A stretch of 64,000 bases of DNA from Gnomoniopsis sp. IMI 355080 (GCA_027946555.1 JAPEVC010000127.1:41119-105118); one strand, 5' to 3'. Counted from the first letter of the stretch, positions 46,406-58,706 are shown. The notes: generated from the sequence alone by a model not told the origin. Numbers and translations are program-made.

Positions 46406-47863
46406 AAGGTGAAAATTCCTACTGGGATATGAGCAACGAGGGCGTTTAGGCTTGTAACGGGAGATATCAAAATGGGTCGCTCAATGGGGGTAGGCGTTGT
46501 TGCATGGACATGACATTTTCCGCCATCTTCCGCCATTTGTTACATTTTTTGCGGTACTATTGAATTGACTCTCCTCATGATACCTATAACCTCTATACAT
46601 ACACTAAGACGGACGTCAAGTGTTGAGGCAGGTGGACAAAACACTTAAGACATTGCTTCAAGAATTAGCATAGCATCGATTAAGCAGCCAGTCTACTATA
46701 GTAACAAATTGATGAGATTTGTTCAAAAGACGTTCATACAAAATGTTTCGAAACTCCGTCTGGCCTACCCCAGCCCCTTCAAACCAACTTATCCTCCAAC
46801 ACTAGACCCTGATCTGCTGCACGATCTGGCAAACGTGTCAAGTCTTGCCGCGGCTGGGAGGACTAACAAGTGACACTTGTTTGGTTTCGCAACTCCAGCC
46901 CTGGCGCATACTACTGCTCTCTGTCCTCATCTAGTCATACCTGGCTTGTGCCGAGACGGATGTTCAGGCTGTGGAGTGTCATGGGTAGGGACTCGCTCTC
47001 GCTTCAGGAACCTTGGACATGGAAGGCCAAACAAAATTGGTGCATGACGACACTTCTTGTCGTCCAAGCTTTCTCTCTTTAATAATGCAAGACATCTTCA
47101 ACGGTCCTGAAGAAGCTAAGGATGTCTCAATCGCGAATTTAAATTGATGCGCGTGGACGCGTAGACTTGGTGCGTTTGCGTGAGACAACAGCATTCCAGA
47201 GGCTTTGGTTTCTTTTTTAAGAAAAAAGAAAAAAAGTTGTTGAGGCCAAGGGATTTGACAAGGGAAGCATGGTCTTGTCTTCCACAGCTGTCAAGGCACA
47301 GGACACGCGGGTTGTAGAAAGAAGAGCGATTAACCAGTCTATGTAAATTGACGAGTACGAACAAGAAACGAATCCTGCTTTGCACGGGAATAGTGAAATG
47401 ATGTCGTGGACCAACTTTCCTGTTTTTATCCCCCACTCCGCGCGCACACCTTGAAGCCCAACAATGGACCGAGAGGATGGAAAAGGCACACCGTGAGGTA
47501 GCCTTCCTGGGGTGCATGTCTCCCCTCCTCCGTTTTTCATAATGCTGCCAATGAAGAAGGGGGCCCATAGCTTTTCGTAAGAAAAAGTCGAGAATCATTC
47601 CACAAGATCGTACAAAGATTCCTACAGCCCCCATTGCGCCCCTTGCCGCCCTTCTTGCCGCAAAAAATAAATAAAGACCATGCACGCAATACCCCGACCT
47701 GCCCCAATGAGCAGCCCCTATTTGATTTGCTCATGTACCACCACTATAGATGCAAAGTTTATAGGACGAGCATCCTTGGGCCCTAGCATTCGATCGTTCT
47801 GAGATTGCCTTACGGTGTACGACCGAATACGGCCAGCGGATCAACTTCATCGACCGTGATAGC
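46406..47863. other. Convergent 3' spacer
   Basis: Lies between hsp78 and arf1, which converge. An open frame at 47116-47685 (minus) has no motif and includes a poly-Lys-like A/T run near 47215-47240. Two 3' UTRs are expected here. No gene accepted. Confidence 0.5.
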
Positions 47864-48622
47864 TTACTGCCTCTGCTTAACAGCTGAGGACAGCCACTCG
47901 AGACCCTCGTAGAGACCATCACCGCTCGTGGCGCAAGTGGATTGAATGTACTGTACAACTATCAGCAAATGACCTTGGCGAATGATTGGAAGGGGAGGAT
48001 CTTAACATACCCACTGGCGCGACCGCAAGCTGTGGAGGCCAAGCTTGTCTGTGATCTCGGCGGCATTCATGGCGTTCTGCAAAATGTCAGCGCTCTGTTT
48101 TCCATGTTCAAGAACCCAGTGTGAGTGTCAGGAAACTCACAGGCAAATCCTGTTTGTTGGCAAAGACCAACAGGGCAGCATCGCGCAGCTCGTCCTCGTT
48201 CAGCATACGCTGGAGCTCCTCACGAGCCTCGACAACACGATCACGATCGTTGCTGTCGACGACGAAGATGATACCCTGGGTGTTCTGGAAGTAGTGCCTC
48301 CACAGAGGACGGATCTTGTCCTGACCACCGACATCCCACACAGTGAAGGAGATGTTCTTGTACTCGACAGTCTCGACGTTGAAGCCTAGGTAATGGGGGT
48401 TAGCGCGGGAAGGCTACGATTGCGAATGGTATGCAGATAGTTGAAAGATGTTGGGAACAGTAGAGGCGACGTACCAATGGTGGGAATGGTGGTGACGATT
48501 TCACCGAGCTTGAGCTTGTAAAGAATGGTGGTCTTTCCGGCAGCGTCGAGACCGACCATGAGGATTCTCATCTCCTTCTTGCCAAGCCATTGCTTCCAGA
48601 TGGTGGACAGTGTCATACCCAT
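47864..48622 (-). CDS. arf1: ADP-ribosylation factor, Arf1 type
   Basis: Arf1 is the small GTPase that recruits COPI and clathrin adaptors at the Golgi. Exons 48622-48475, 48385-48141, 48076-48011 and 47950-47864 (introns of 89, 64 and 60 nt) give 181 aa, the normal length. Gly2 follows the initiator Met (MGMTLSTIWKQW), so N-myristoylation is expected. G1 is GLDAAGKT, switch 1 is IPTIGFNVETVEYK, and G3 is WDVGGQDKIRPLWRHY with the catalytic Gln. G4 is FANKQDLP and G5 is TCATSGDGLYEG. The C-terminus is LSSAVKQRQ. The N-terminal helix departs from the usual LSFSKLF pattern, but the core is close to fungal Arf1 rather than Arl or Sar1. All junctions restore conserved text (TIG-FNVET, DLP-NAMNAA, RQW-YIQSTC). 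Confidence 0.96.
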
Positions 48623-49763
48623 CTTGGCTGTTGTTCGACGACGACGTCGGTAGATTGAGTGGGAAAGGTTAAGGTGTGACGCGTGACCTGCGGCAGCGGG
48701 TTGATATCAGTAAGCTGTAAATGTAGGTGCCGGTCGGCCTCAATGAAGATGATAAGTGGTTTTTGGGCCCAAAAGCGCAATCGATTGATATAGAAGAGGG
48801 AGTGCGTGGTCTTAAAGAGGGCGGGCAGACCGCGATTATGGGTGAGGCGTTGTAGATGACAGGTAAGAGCGTAGCGGACACAAGGACGGGACACGTTTGG
48901 CAACTTGGATAGTCGACAAAGCCCACGGCAGGCCACGGGATAGCAGCCTATAGGTGACTAGGTGTAGGTTGAATAGGATGGTGAATCAGGGGTGACGAGC
49001 AGTGTAAGGGGCACGCGCGGTGCTTGTGGGCGCCCGGTCGATGCCTAAAGTCGATGGAGCCGGCAGATGACGGCGACGTTGGTGGTGATGACAGTGGCAA
49101 TGGGTGACGGGGAGAGGTGTGGGTTTGGGTGGTCTCGCTGCTGGGGCCAAAGAAGACGAGAACGTGTCACGATTGACACATGAAAAGAGCCGCAGAGTTC
49201 AAGACTCACCTTGATTAAAAACCTCACTCTATGGACGAGTCGAGGCTGGATATGGAGTCGGGCTGGTTGGTGGATGAGCGATGCTCGAGGACGATGTCGT
49301 GTGCAATTCGATTGTGTCGGTGTAGTGTGAAGGGAGCGAGGCAAGTCAAGGCAGAGAGAAGCACAGAAAAAACGGGCCTAGTATTGGAAGGAGATCGGAA
49401 CAGTTGGCGATTGCCCAAGTCGGCTGCTCGTTGGCGGGCTGGCAGGCTGGGCTGGCTGGGCTACTGTGCTGAGGCAACTGTGCAGGGAGAGACTTGGACC
49501 ATAGACCCTCCAGACCATTCATTACAGTGGGTCTTTTTCCAAGCTTGGGTCTCTGCAACAGGGAAGGGGGTCCATGCGCCCTTCCGTAAACGCTGCCCGT
49601 GGCAACTCCCTACCCCCCCCTTGTCGCGGAAGCTAGAAGCTTGTGAAGCCGCAACTTGTCCCCAACGCTGGACTCGGGACGACAAGAAGGCGAGCATTGA
49701 AGGCATTCGCAACAACCACAACCCACCACATTCATTTTTTCCTGCAGATCCGCTACCCCCAAC
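48623..49763. other. Divergent spacer arf1 / emp24
   Basis: Upstream regions of two secretory-pathway genes transcribed away from each other. Open frames at 48613-48936 and 49231-49899 lack motifs; the latter overlaps the start of emp24 in another frame. A C8 run lies at 49613-49620. 5' UTRs, possibly with introns, should lie here. Confidence 0.5.
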
Positions 49764-50520
49764 ATGCAGTTCCTTTCAGCCTCGTCGCTGCTCCTCGCAG
49801 CCGCCGGGCTGTTCTCTGCCGTCACGGCCCACAATATCCAGCTGCCCGCCCACGGCCGCGAGTGCTTTCACGAGCAATTGCACAAGGACGACAAGATGAC
49901 CGTGTCGTTCCAGGTCGGCGACAGGGAATTTGGTAGCGCCGGAAATCTTGAGATCGACTTTTGGGTGCGTTATAGCCGCCCTCCCCTCTTGAAAAAACCA
50001 AACAAGGAAGTGCCACAGCTAATCGAATTACCAACCGAACTAGATCTCAAATCCAATGGGCCAGTACGAGGTCTTCGAGAAGTCTGTCTCCAACGGTGAC
50101 CACTCCTTCGATGCCAAACACGACGGCAAGTTCATCTACTGCTTCGGCAACGAGCACTGGGGCGCCAGCAGCAAGGAGGTCTCCTTCAACGTGCACGGTA
50201 TAGTCTACGTGTCCGAGTCGGATACCCCATCTGATCCTCTCGAGGCCGAAGGTATATTCTTTTTTCCCTTCCAAGACTTTCCTTGGTGGTAGGTTAGCTA
50301 ACCCTATCCAACAGTCAAGAAGCTGTCCGAGCTCCTCGCCCAAGTCAAGGACGAGCAATCGTACATTGTTGTCCGCGAGCGTACCCACCGCAATACTGCC
50401 GAGAGCACAAACAGCCGCGTCAAGTGGTGGAATGTCTTCATCCTAGGTGTCGTTGTGGGCGAGTCTGTCTTCCAGGTCTGGTGGCTAAGACGCTTCTTCG
50501 AGGTGAAGAGGGTGGTCTAG
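49764..50520 (+). CDS. emp24: p24-family cargo receptor, Emp24/TMED2 type
   Basis: p24 proteins cycle between ER and Golgi in COPII and COPI vesicles and help load GPI-anchored cargo. Exons 49764-49964, 50044-50251 and 50315-50520 (introns of 79 and 63 nt) give 204 aa. Order: signal peptide (MQFLSASSLLLAAAGLFSAV), then a GOLD domain starting HNIQLPAHGRECFHEQLHKD, with the two cysteines ECF and YCF that form its disulfide. A coiled-coil stretch follows (LSELLAQVKDEQSYIVVRER), then one membrane helix, and a short tail RRFFEVKRVV. The FF plus VV tail is characteristic of the beta (Emp24) class and carries the COPII/COPI signals. Junctions restore DFW-ISNPMGQYE and EAE-VKKLSE. Confidence 0.95.
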
Positions 50521-51983
50521 ATTTGGGCATGATCGGGAGAATTGTTCGCATGGGGGCCATTGTAGCAACGGAGTATCTTCTTTCAATACAAGACATTCAG
50601 GCCCAAGGCCGGGTCTTTGGTTCATTAAACCTGTTCGGCGTATATGGAACAAAATCGAGGCAGGTGATTTGGGAAATAGGGACAAGGAATGGCAGGGTTT
50701 GCGAATAGCTACGAACGCCTTGTACGAACGAGGAACTTGCATGAATTGAATGTTGGTAATCTGCCATTTCTGCCTCGAGGCAGGCGTCTTGATACTAAAA
50801 CTCTCTCGTTACTATGCGCAAACTCGGGAAAAGGGGCATATCGTACACATCTAGTGCGTAACACAAGACGTCTTCGTCCATGGCATGCCTTTGGTATCAA
50901 CTTATTCGATAGGTGTTTGCTGTACAGTTTTGCATAGACATGTCTCATCCAGGAAACAAGATTCTCATCACACTCAATACAGGCTGAGAGTACTTTCACA
51001 ACACGAACAAGTCCTAGAAGTCACAAGTGCTTCTCTCGTGCATAGAAAGCCAAAAACATTCTACAACCTGGGTCAGGTCGATATAAGCCAACAGAAAGCG
51101 AGGTCTACAAGGGACATACGCATGTCTGAGGAGTAGATGCATAATTCAGCTTCACAGGTGATGGGACACAATGCAGTTTGCACGTACCATTTGGGTCATC
51201 AGGTGACTCTCATTGAATAGGCAATAGGAAACCATCCCTAGGCAACACTCAACACGAACAGCTTACGACATCAGTAGGCAACACAGCACACATGCAAACT
51301 TCAAGTTCAGGTATCTACAATTTCATTTCATCACTCGTCATTAAAGCGCCACACGCAGCTCCGTAAGGCTACCTAAAGCGCTGGATCTGAGGCTGTTTCG
51401 CTACCTTTCCCCTACACATGAAAAATATGTACAACATGTCAGAGGCTAGCGGGCCGTCATCCTCAAACGCCGGCCCCGTCAGCAAAGTGGCCCCACTAAG
51501 CCGTGCCAAAATCACGACATCTTCATAAGAATGGAGACAGGAAGGGCAGAGACCAGATCCTCCGAAGTACAGCAGCAACAGGTTTGAGCCGTAGCCAGGA
51601 TGTTTTCCGGCACGATGCCTGCCGCATGGCATTTTCTATGCCACACAGGTTGACATTTCCCCCTCCGATAAGAAGACCCTTAGGAGCACTGGACCTTGGA
51701 AAGTCGACGCCATGAACTCCTCAATGCATCCTTCTGCCCGTATACCGTTTGCCCATTCCGTGTTATGATCGTGTGTATTTGTGTATATGCGCGCGCGCGC
51801 GTGTGTGTGTGTTTGTATGTCTGTGCGTTGGAAGGCCTCGTGGCTAGCGGCCGATTGATCCAAGATCGGATGCTGTGTAACTGCCAACTTAAAGCGAAGC
51901 CATCCATTTCCCCCGGCAGATCCGCCTGCTTACTGCCTCGGGGTGGTAGATCGTATATAGATGTTCCAAGGTCCTCGTCTTTC
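50521..51983. other. Convergent 3' spacer with an alternating purine-pyrimidine tract
   Basis: Lies between emp24 and the DUF3405 gene, which converge. The right end, including the tract at 51780-51812, is within about 200 bp of the DUF3405 stop and so may be in its 3' UTR. No gene is seen. Confidence 0.5.
51780..51812. repeat. Alternating purine-pyrimidine tract (GT/AT/GC/GT)
   Basis: Thirty-three bases of perfect purine-pyrimidine alternation: a GTGTATAT lead, six GC units, then five or six GT units. Such GC+GT tracts are prone to Z-DNA. Confidence 0.9.
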
Positions 51984-54656
51984 TCATGCACTCGGATCCG
52001 ACTCGGGCACCTTCACCTCATCGTATTGCTCGACCGGCAGATCAATGCCCTTAACCGGGTGAATGAGCATCGGCGGGAGACACATGCGGCCCTCACCGCC
52101 CCTCATCTGGCCGACCGACGTCTCGTCCTTGCTCATGTCGCGATTGAGCTCAAACTCCTCGCCGCCGTCGTTGTTCACCTTGAGCCCCAGCCATCGCCGG
52201 TACAAGTTCGGCGCGAAGCCGGAGTTATAGAACCACGTCAAGCCCTGCATGTTGTGCTCTCGTTGTCCGAACACACTCGTCCGCGATCCACCCGAGGCAC
52301 CATTGCGTCCGCCGTTGAAAATGTGCGCCATATACTGCGTGGGCCACTCACGGTCCACGTACAATGGGTGAGGGGCGAACACGCCCTTGTAGCCGTGTTG
52401 GAGAGTGACAGTAGCGGGCCACATCTCCGGGAAGGCGTGGTGCTTCTTGAAAGCCGTCTCGCGGTGCATAGTCATGAGAAGCCTGCGCGACATGCGGCTG
52501 GCTGTGATGATCTGCGCACGCCGCGGCGGCTTGCCGATTCCCTCGGACTCGTTGTATCCGGTAATGTCATCGGCAAGGAGCCAGGTGGTGCCCTCCGGAT
52601 CGAACATGGGATTCAACGTGATCAGGTCAGCCTCCTCGCCGACACCCCATTTGTACTTGTCCTGTTCATATGTGGTAGGTGGGACTGGGTCATTGTCAGA
52701 CTCAAACCAGTCGTTTGGATCGGTTGAACGGACGGGGCCCCAGATCATTTTGTCGCCCTTGGTCAAAGTTTCTGGCTTCTTCTTCTTGCCGCCGAGACCG
52801 TTCCACATGTTGTCGGGGCCAGGGGTTCCCATTTCGGTTTGCACGCGAGCCATCTGGCTGAAATCTTCCCAGGTGCCATGCTCAGCTGGCAGATAGAAGC
52901 GCGCATTGCGCTCCCAGAGACCCTTTCGTGGTTGTTGCTTGGCCCAGTCCTCCAGCTTGGTGAAGAGATCAAGGTAGTGGCCAGTGTACCGGATGTCCAT
53001 CTCCCACTGCCAGAAATAGTCATATTCCGGGTGGTTATATGCAAAATACTGCATGGCCATCTGCAGCCCTCGGTACACGCCATGAACAGGCAAGTCCCTA
53101 CCGCGAGTCCACAAATCGTGAATACCTTGGTACAGGGACAGCATCTGGGTTTCAGTCCAGAGGGTAACGATGCTTCGCAGCTCCTCCGGAATCGTGTCTC
53201 TGATCCTTTGTTGATAGACTTCGTCGTCCGCCCAGATGGGATGCATGGCATCATTCTTGACCTGGACAAGAAGATGTACGTCGTACCGGCCGCCCGACGC
53301 AAGAGAAAGCTCGCTGATGATCGACCGCAAGTACATGACATCTTCGGTCCGCCAATCGTACTCGTCCCAGCAGCGGATGACAACGGCAGTCCTAGACAAT
53401 TTCTCCACATCCTTTGTGGACTCAGTTTCACTAGGGGCTTTTACGACGTCTGCTTGAAAAGAGCTCGTTACGTCTTCGGGCTTTGGGATGTGAGCTTCTC
53501 CCACCTGCGGTAGACCGTCGTCCCTTTTGAAAAGTGTTATGTTCTCGATTTTCTCGTTGATGTAGAAGCCACGGGGAGGGTGATGTCTCGCGACGAGCGG
53601 CTTGTAGCGTTCTGCGTTGGACAGATAGCACTTGCGCTGCACCTCGGACCAATCCATGTTGCGCCAATCTACTTGATGGGTGCCGTTCCACACAAGCTCA
53701 GACCCTTCTCGATCGCCATGCTCGCCCACGCCCAGTCCACCCGATCGAACGGAGTACCCGAACCCGTAAGGACCGAACCTGCCGTGACGGTCGAAGCAAA
53801 TATCCTCTGGCAGGGATAAGACGTCGTAGGAGCCCAGAACGGGCTCAGGAAACCCGGCTGGTCGTCCGTCGTAGTACCGGACATGAGGCACCTTGATGTT
53901 TTGTGCCTCGTCCAAAAAGCAGTCGTTCACTTTCTGCGACTTAAAGACAGAGTTTTGATAGTCTGTAGCAAAGACCTTGCTTGGGGGCAAGGCATCTTGA
54001 GAGGGCTCGCGCGAGCCGCTGTAAAAATCGGGACCAGCCTCATTGTTGTCGTTGTAAGGGACCTCGTCTTCGGGTCGAGGATATTGAGGAACGTTGTCCT
54101 TGTAAGGCACCAAAGTTTTGATTCCGCCGTAGTACCGGGTGAGAAAGTTGAATGATTCCCACGCATTCGGCCCTGAAGGTCTCGCGGGCAATTCCCCTTT
54201 CAGTATCCTGTGGTTCTCTGCGACACCGGCGTGGACGAGAGCAGAGATAAATAATATTATGCCGATCAGGAGGCCGATGCAAAGGAATCTTGTGACTTTG
54301 TTGGGCAGCCTGTAGCGACGTCCGCCTGTGTGTGTGCGGGAGAGGGTGAAGGTGTGTCGTTTCGGGGTGAGCATTGGGCTCAACATGTTGGTATTAGAAC
54401 TATTTGGAGGGGCTAATGATGCAGCAGCAGCATTGACATTGAGCTTCTTCCTCAGAATGGCCGTTTTCGAGGACCATGAGTTGTTTGTTCGTCTTGAGTC
54501 GCGGCTTGGGGAGGAGGCGGTGGAGGAGTCGTCACGGTCGTCATCTGTGAGGTCGTAGTCGTCGTCTTCCTGGGATGAGAGCTGGTCCTTTGACAACTTT
54601 TCGTAGACTGGTAACGAAGGCCCCTGGCGTTGACGGAGGGGATTTGGGATGCCCAT
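51984..54656 (-). CDS. DUF3405 type II membrane protein
   Basis: A single exon of 890 aa. Residues 1-120 form a cytosolic, Ser/Asp-rich segment (DDDYDLTDDDRDDSS) ending in basic residues. One membrane helix lies at about 123-143 (FLCIGLLIGIILFISALVHA), with the large remainder in the lumen, so the topology is type II. The lumenal part matches the fungal DUF3405 family: VVIRCWDEYDWRTEDVMYLR, then a glycosyltransferase-like stretch with HPEYDYFWQWEMDIRYTGHY and VFAPHPLYVDREWP. The acidic motif EMDIR resembles a DxD-type metal site, so a Golgi glycosyltransferase role is often guessed for this family; I cannot confirm it. Sequons such as NGT, NIT and NES suggest glycosylation. The start was chosen as the first ATG of the frame; no intron is needed. 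Confidence 0.88.
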   Translation of the reverse strand: MGIPNPLRQRQGPSLPVYEKLSKDQLSSQEDDDYDLTDDDRDDSSTASSPSRDSRRTNNSWSSKTAILRKKLNVNAAAASLAPPNSSNTNMLSPMLTPKRHTFTLSRTHTGGRRYRLPNKVTRFLCIGLLIGIILFISALVHAGVAENHRILKGELPARPSGPNAWESFNFLTRYYGGIKTLVPYKDNVPQYPRPEDEVPYNDNNEAGPDFYSGSREPSQDALPPSKVFATDYQNSVFKSQKVNDCFLDEAQNIKVPHVRYYDGRPAGFPEPVLGSYDVLSLPEDICFDRHGRFGPYGFGYSVRSGGLGVGEHGDREGSELVWNGTHQVDWRNMDWSEVQRKCYLSNAERYKPLVARHHPPRGFYINEKIENITLFKRDDGLPQVGEAHIPKPEDVTSSFQADVVKAPSETESTKDVEKLSRTAVVIRCWDEYDWRTEDVMYLRSIISELSLASGGRYDVHLLVQVKNDAMHPIWADDEVYQQRIRDTIPEELRSIVTLWTETQMLSLYQGIHDLWTRGRDLPVHGVYRGLQMAMQYFAYNHPEYDYFWQWEMDIRYTGHYLDLFTKLEDWAKQQPRKGLWERNARFYLPAEHGTWEDFSQMARVQTEMGTPGPDNMWNGLGGKKKKPETLTKGDKMIWGPVRSTDPNDWFESDNDPVPPTTYEQDKYKWGVGEEADLITLNPMFDPEGTTWLLADDITGYNESEGIGKPPRRAQIITASRMSRRLLMTMHRETAFKKHHAFPEMWPATVTLQHGYKGVFAPHPLYVDREWPTQYMAHIFNGGRNGASGGSRTSVFGQREHNMQGLTWFYNSGFAPNLYRRWLGLKVNNDGGEEFELNRDMSKDETSVGQMRGGEGRMCLPPMLIHPVKGIDLPVEQYDEVKVPESDPSA

Positions 54657-55434
54657 GACGTCGAGCTAAAGGAGTGCGGCGCGCCAAAGGGCAGGCCGGA
54701 CAAGCAACTCTTGGTTCAGCAGTCAACACGGGACATAGGACGGCTTGCCGTTGCGATGTTTTGTTCCTGTGGAGATTCGGTCTGCTCGCAATGACATCTG
54801 AATGCGAAAGCAGGGAGTAGTATGTCTCTGGTCGGGAGGAGAGCAAAAACGTGCAACGCTTCCAAAAGGGAGGGGTGATGAATAGTCGGAAGAGCGTATA
54901 AACGCGGTGGAGTTTGGGGGGTTGGAGGATCGATAGGGAGTTGGCACAATTATGGAGCCGGGAGCGTTCGAAAGGATGGATAGACTTGGCGTGTCGAAGA
55001 TCCAAAGTTGGAGGATCGGCGGCTAAGGTAGCGCGTGCCTGTGGGCTAGGTAGGTAGGTACAGGCAAAGTATTGTACTGTGAATCAAAGGCGGACTTTGC
55101 AGGCTGTCAGAAGGGCGTAGCGTCGCGCGGAAAGCAGCACAATGGGCGGGAGCTTGTCTGGAATTCGGATAGTGTCTGGGAAAAGCAGCCGTGTTTATTG
55201 TTGGAGGCGATGCATCACGGTCGGTAGGTTTTGGGGAGGGGAGGGAGGAGGAAGAAAACAATACTGTGTGAGGCAAAAAGGAGATTGATGAATCGGGGAG
55301 GCTGGAAAAGTACCAAGTTACATGGATAAATGAATGGGCCTGTAGCGACTACCAGCAAGGTACTGTACAACGGATCCGTACCTTTGCGTGCAGCCGTGCC
55401 AGGATTGGACATGGGCGATCAAATCATCAGGATG

Positions 55435-55450
55435 GATTGATTGATTGATT
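55435..55450 (+). repeat. (GATT)4 microsatellite
   Basis: Four perfect tandem GATT units in non-coding DNA. Confidence 0.9.
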
Positions 55451-57679
55451 TGAAGGGGGGGCCCGCGACGACTGCCTACTGGACTACTAGGTACCTGGTG
55501 CATGCGGGCCTGTAGGTTTTCAAGCGACGTTGATGCGCGTATGCATGCAAGGCAGCATATGTGCAGTACGTAGTACGTAGTGGTAGTGACTAAGATTGGA
55601 TTGGGGTCCCAAGTAGTCCGTAATCACAGGGGTTCCGCCGCGGGCATTGCCAACCAAAAGCAGGTAGGCACAGTACATAGTTCGGAATAGTTTTGTCCCT
55701 TTTTATTCTGGGAGTTGCTGAGCAACTATCGATTCTCCAAGGCTCTTCCCTAGAACTGTCTTACCATGCCATGGTAGTAACGAGGCGACAAATGCCAGTT
55801 TAGTCTCACCTTTCAGACGAGACGGCATAAGTGACAGACAACCTTATTAAGACAAGTGAGGAGAACTTGTGGAATAAGTGGAATAAAAGGTTGCACCTCG
55901 GTCATTTGTTACATAGCAGGTGCCTTTCCCGGTAGCCTGGTTACCAAGTACGTCTGCCAGTGCTACTTGCCCCCACGGCTTTGTTTTATAAAAAATGGAT
56001 CTACATATTCATCCAGAGGGTCTCGACCATACCATACTACTTGTATTACCATACCCGAAACGGGCAGGAATAATAATTACTTCTACAAGCGCATCTATCT
56101 CCATTCGAGTCGCAAGCACCAGTCTTTTTTCTTGTTCCTTGTTCCTTCTTTGGTAGTTGCTACATTTTGCTCATCGGTCCAGATGAGCACACAAAGATTG
56201 GCGACCTGGCCCGCCTCCCTGACGGCCAATTCCGTGCAATCAGTTACTTGGAAGACGGTGGTGGGCCTCGGGTTCTTTCTGCATACTTGACGAAACCGTG
56301 CACCAATCGCAAATTATGTTGCTATTTCGAGTCGAGTCGTGGCCCACAAACAAGATTCTCTTTCCCTGAAAGTCCAACAACGGCTGAACAAATTTCAGCA
56401 CGCCCATTTAGGACGAGGCCGAGATACGACCTTGCTAATAAACATAGACTGACCCTTGTCACCGCACTGTCGTTGGACTGCCAGGACTACCCAATGCGAT
56501 GGTTGCCACCACACTCACTATAATAGAACCTATTGTCCTTCTAGTGATTTTTAATCCACAAGCTCGTTGATTAAATATATTACATCCCCCCCCTCTCTCT
56601 CTCTTACATTGCCAGGCTCATAGGCAATATGATCTGTCGACGATCTGTATAGGAATGGCCTGGCCTCCTGCTCCTGAATTTGCGGTCCTGACTTGCCCCT
56701 CAGACCAGCCATGAATAAGGGTCATTGTGGATTTGATATCCAGGGCCATCAAACTCAAATTCAGGAACACTCATGCCCCCCTCTCCTCCCATAACCCGAA
56801 AAGCAACATCGAGGGTATTCCCAATGAAAATTGGTGTTTCTTTGGGGAGATGGGCACCTGAGTGTTCTTGTTTCATCGGCAGAACCTCTCTCGAAGCACA
56901 TGGCCCTGACTCAAAGCATGACAGTCAAAGCAACGCCTTCAACTTGAGCATCATGCCAGGCGATTCATCACCTAACATACGGACAGACAGGTCCAGACCA
57001 ATTGAATCTGGGTGGCACTGCAGCACGGCAGAGCACGGCGTCAAAACAAAAGGGCCCCAACGTCTGCCGACTCGTCTTGTATTCCCGTATCGGCCGATAG
57101 CCGTAGCGCAGCCGCTGCTCTTGGGGTGGGGGAGGGGTTCTCCACAAACAGCCACGTTGGGAGCCTTGTCCAACGACAACTCCGCGAGTCGCAGTGCTGT
57201 CCAAATAGGCAACTAGACGTCATCTCTCGTCTAACTATCCCGCCGGTCCGTTGGGTATTTCACGATGTTTGTGTGTGTATGTGTGCGTGCATGTTCTCCA
57301 AAGATGCTCTGGCACACGCCCAGCCTCCGATGCCGCCGACAAGCCCGCCCGTGTCAGCGGCCAAGTCACAGCTACTACCCAACACTGCCTTATCTTGCTC
57401 TGAACTTAATCGGCTGTCAACTCTTCGAGAGGATAGTCCCGCCGCCAGGCACCGTTCCTGGCAAAAGAGGAGTACGGATTGTACCTACGTAGGCTCCCTG
57501 ATCGCCTTGACAGCACAACGACAGCAAAACCTTGGCGGCCACTTGCCTAGACTGGGCGATCCCACCACGAGCAAGTCTGGCTTTTGAGTTCACCTTTTTC
57601 AAAGAAACACAGAACCCCCGGGGGGATCTTCCTCCTGACACAACGGCTCTGTCTCTAGGTCCCGCGTAGGTAGGCAAGG

Positions 57680-57689
57680 TACCTAGGTA
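57680..57689. repeat. TACCTAGGTA palindrome, copy 3
   Basis: Perfect copy, about 1 kb before the luciferase-domain gene, with a further TAGGTAGG just upstream. Confidence 0.85.
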
Positions 57690-58706
57690 GTTGTTTGGTG
57701 CGTTTGTTGCTGTTACTTCACACAAGACAACATAGTCCCGTCCGACTTCGCCCATGCGCCCGACGGGGAAAAAAGGGAAACGAGGCTTGCATTAACGCTG
57801 AAGCTACTATACACAGGCTGGCCGTCAACCTGATACCCGAATTCGTGACAGCTGACCGTACTTTGTCCAGAATACAACCTAGTTGCCCAGCTTCCTCGTG
57901 CCCTTTTTTTTTCCTTTGCCAATGCTTTGGTGAAATTCCCTCCGCTCTCCTGACCTGGGCCACGAGGGCACTCTTTACTCTCGCTTGAGAAGCATATTCA
58001 AAGCAAATTTATGCAGCTTTGCAGCTCAAGTACGAACATTCTTCTTTGCTTCCAGCTTCAAAGAACTCAATCTGTGTCAATCTTTCCTCGCTTGAGAATA
58101 GCCTCTCATCCGGGCTTCGCGCCAGGGCAAGATACAAAGACACTGGCACCCACATGAAAAAGGTTACTTGCCTTTTCCGCTTCACGAGGAACCAGACTCC
58201 CAGTGGAAGCATTCTTCACACGGAGCATCTACTCCACATATCTTAGCTTCGACATCGCCTCTCAACACAAACACCACCAATCAAAGGATACAGGAAACGC
58301 TGCTCAGAACCTCCCGCCCTCTATTTACGTCAGTCTGCAGTCACCTTCACCTGTCTCCACACAATCATCATCCTTCCAAACTACACACGTACAGGCCTCA
58401 TGATTAAGGACGAGCCTGTGTGAGAACTTCAGACCGTCTTCCTTCGCCTTGACGTGTCTGTCTGTCCACCGCCACGTCGCAGAGAGTCCCGTTCACGGCA
58501 GTAATACAGACCTAGTTTGGCTCAGTTATAAGACTGTCTTCTTGTGATTCAAGTCACCTCACCCAAACAAAAACAAGAGAAGGAAGAAAGGAGGATAAAT
58601 CCCGTCGTCCTCAACTCCTCAAAAGTGACCATCAGGGTCTTTCTCCTAAACTACTCCGTACATTCAACGCTCCGTGTGAGGACTTACCACGTCAACATAT
58701 CTCACC

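Larger units (their letters stand above)
54657..58706. other. 4 kb divergent spacer
   Basis: Upstream regions of the DUF3405 and luciferase-domain genes. Frames up to 190 aa at 54541-55005, 55856-56290 and 56773-57587 lack motifs and agreement with each other. It contains CTAGGTA-type sites (55046, 55487), a perfect TACCTAGGTA (57680-57689), a (GATT)4 repeat and a C8-(TC)n run near 56586. No gene accepted. Confidence 0.5.

Noticed and set aside
51696..52727. 343-aa plus-strand frame
   Set aside because: It is mostly antisense to the DUF3405 gene and starts across the GC/GT alternating tract; no motif.
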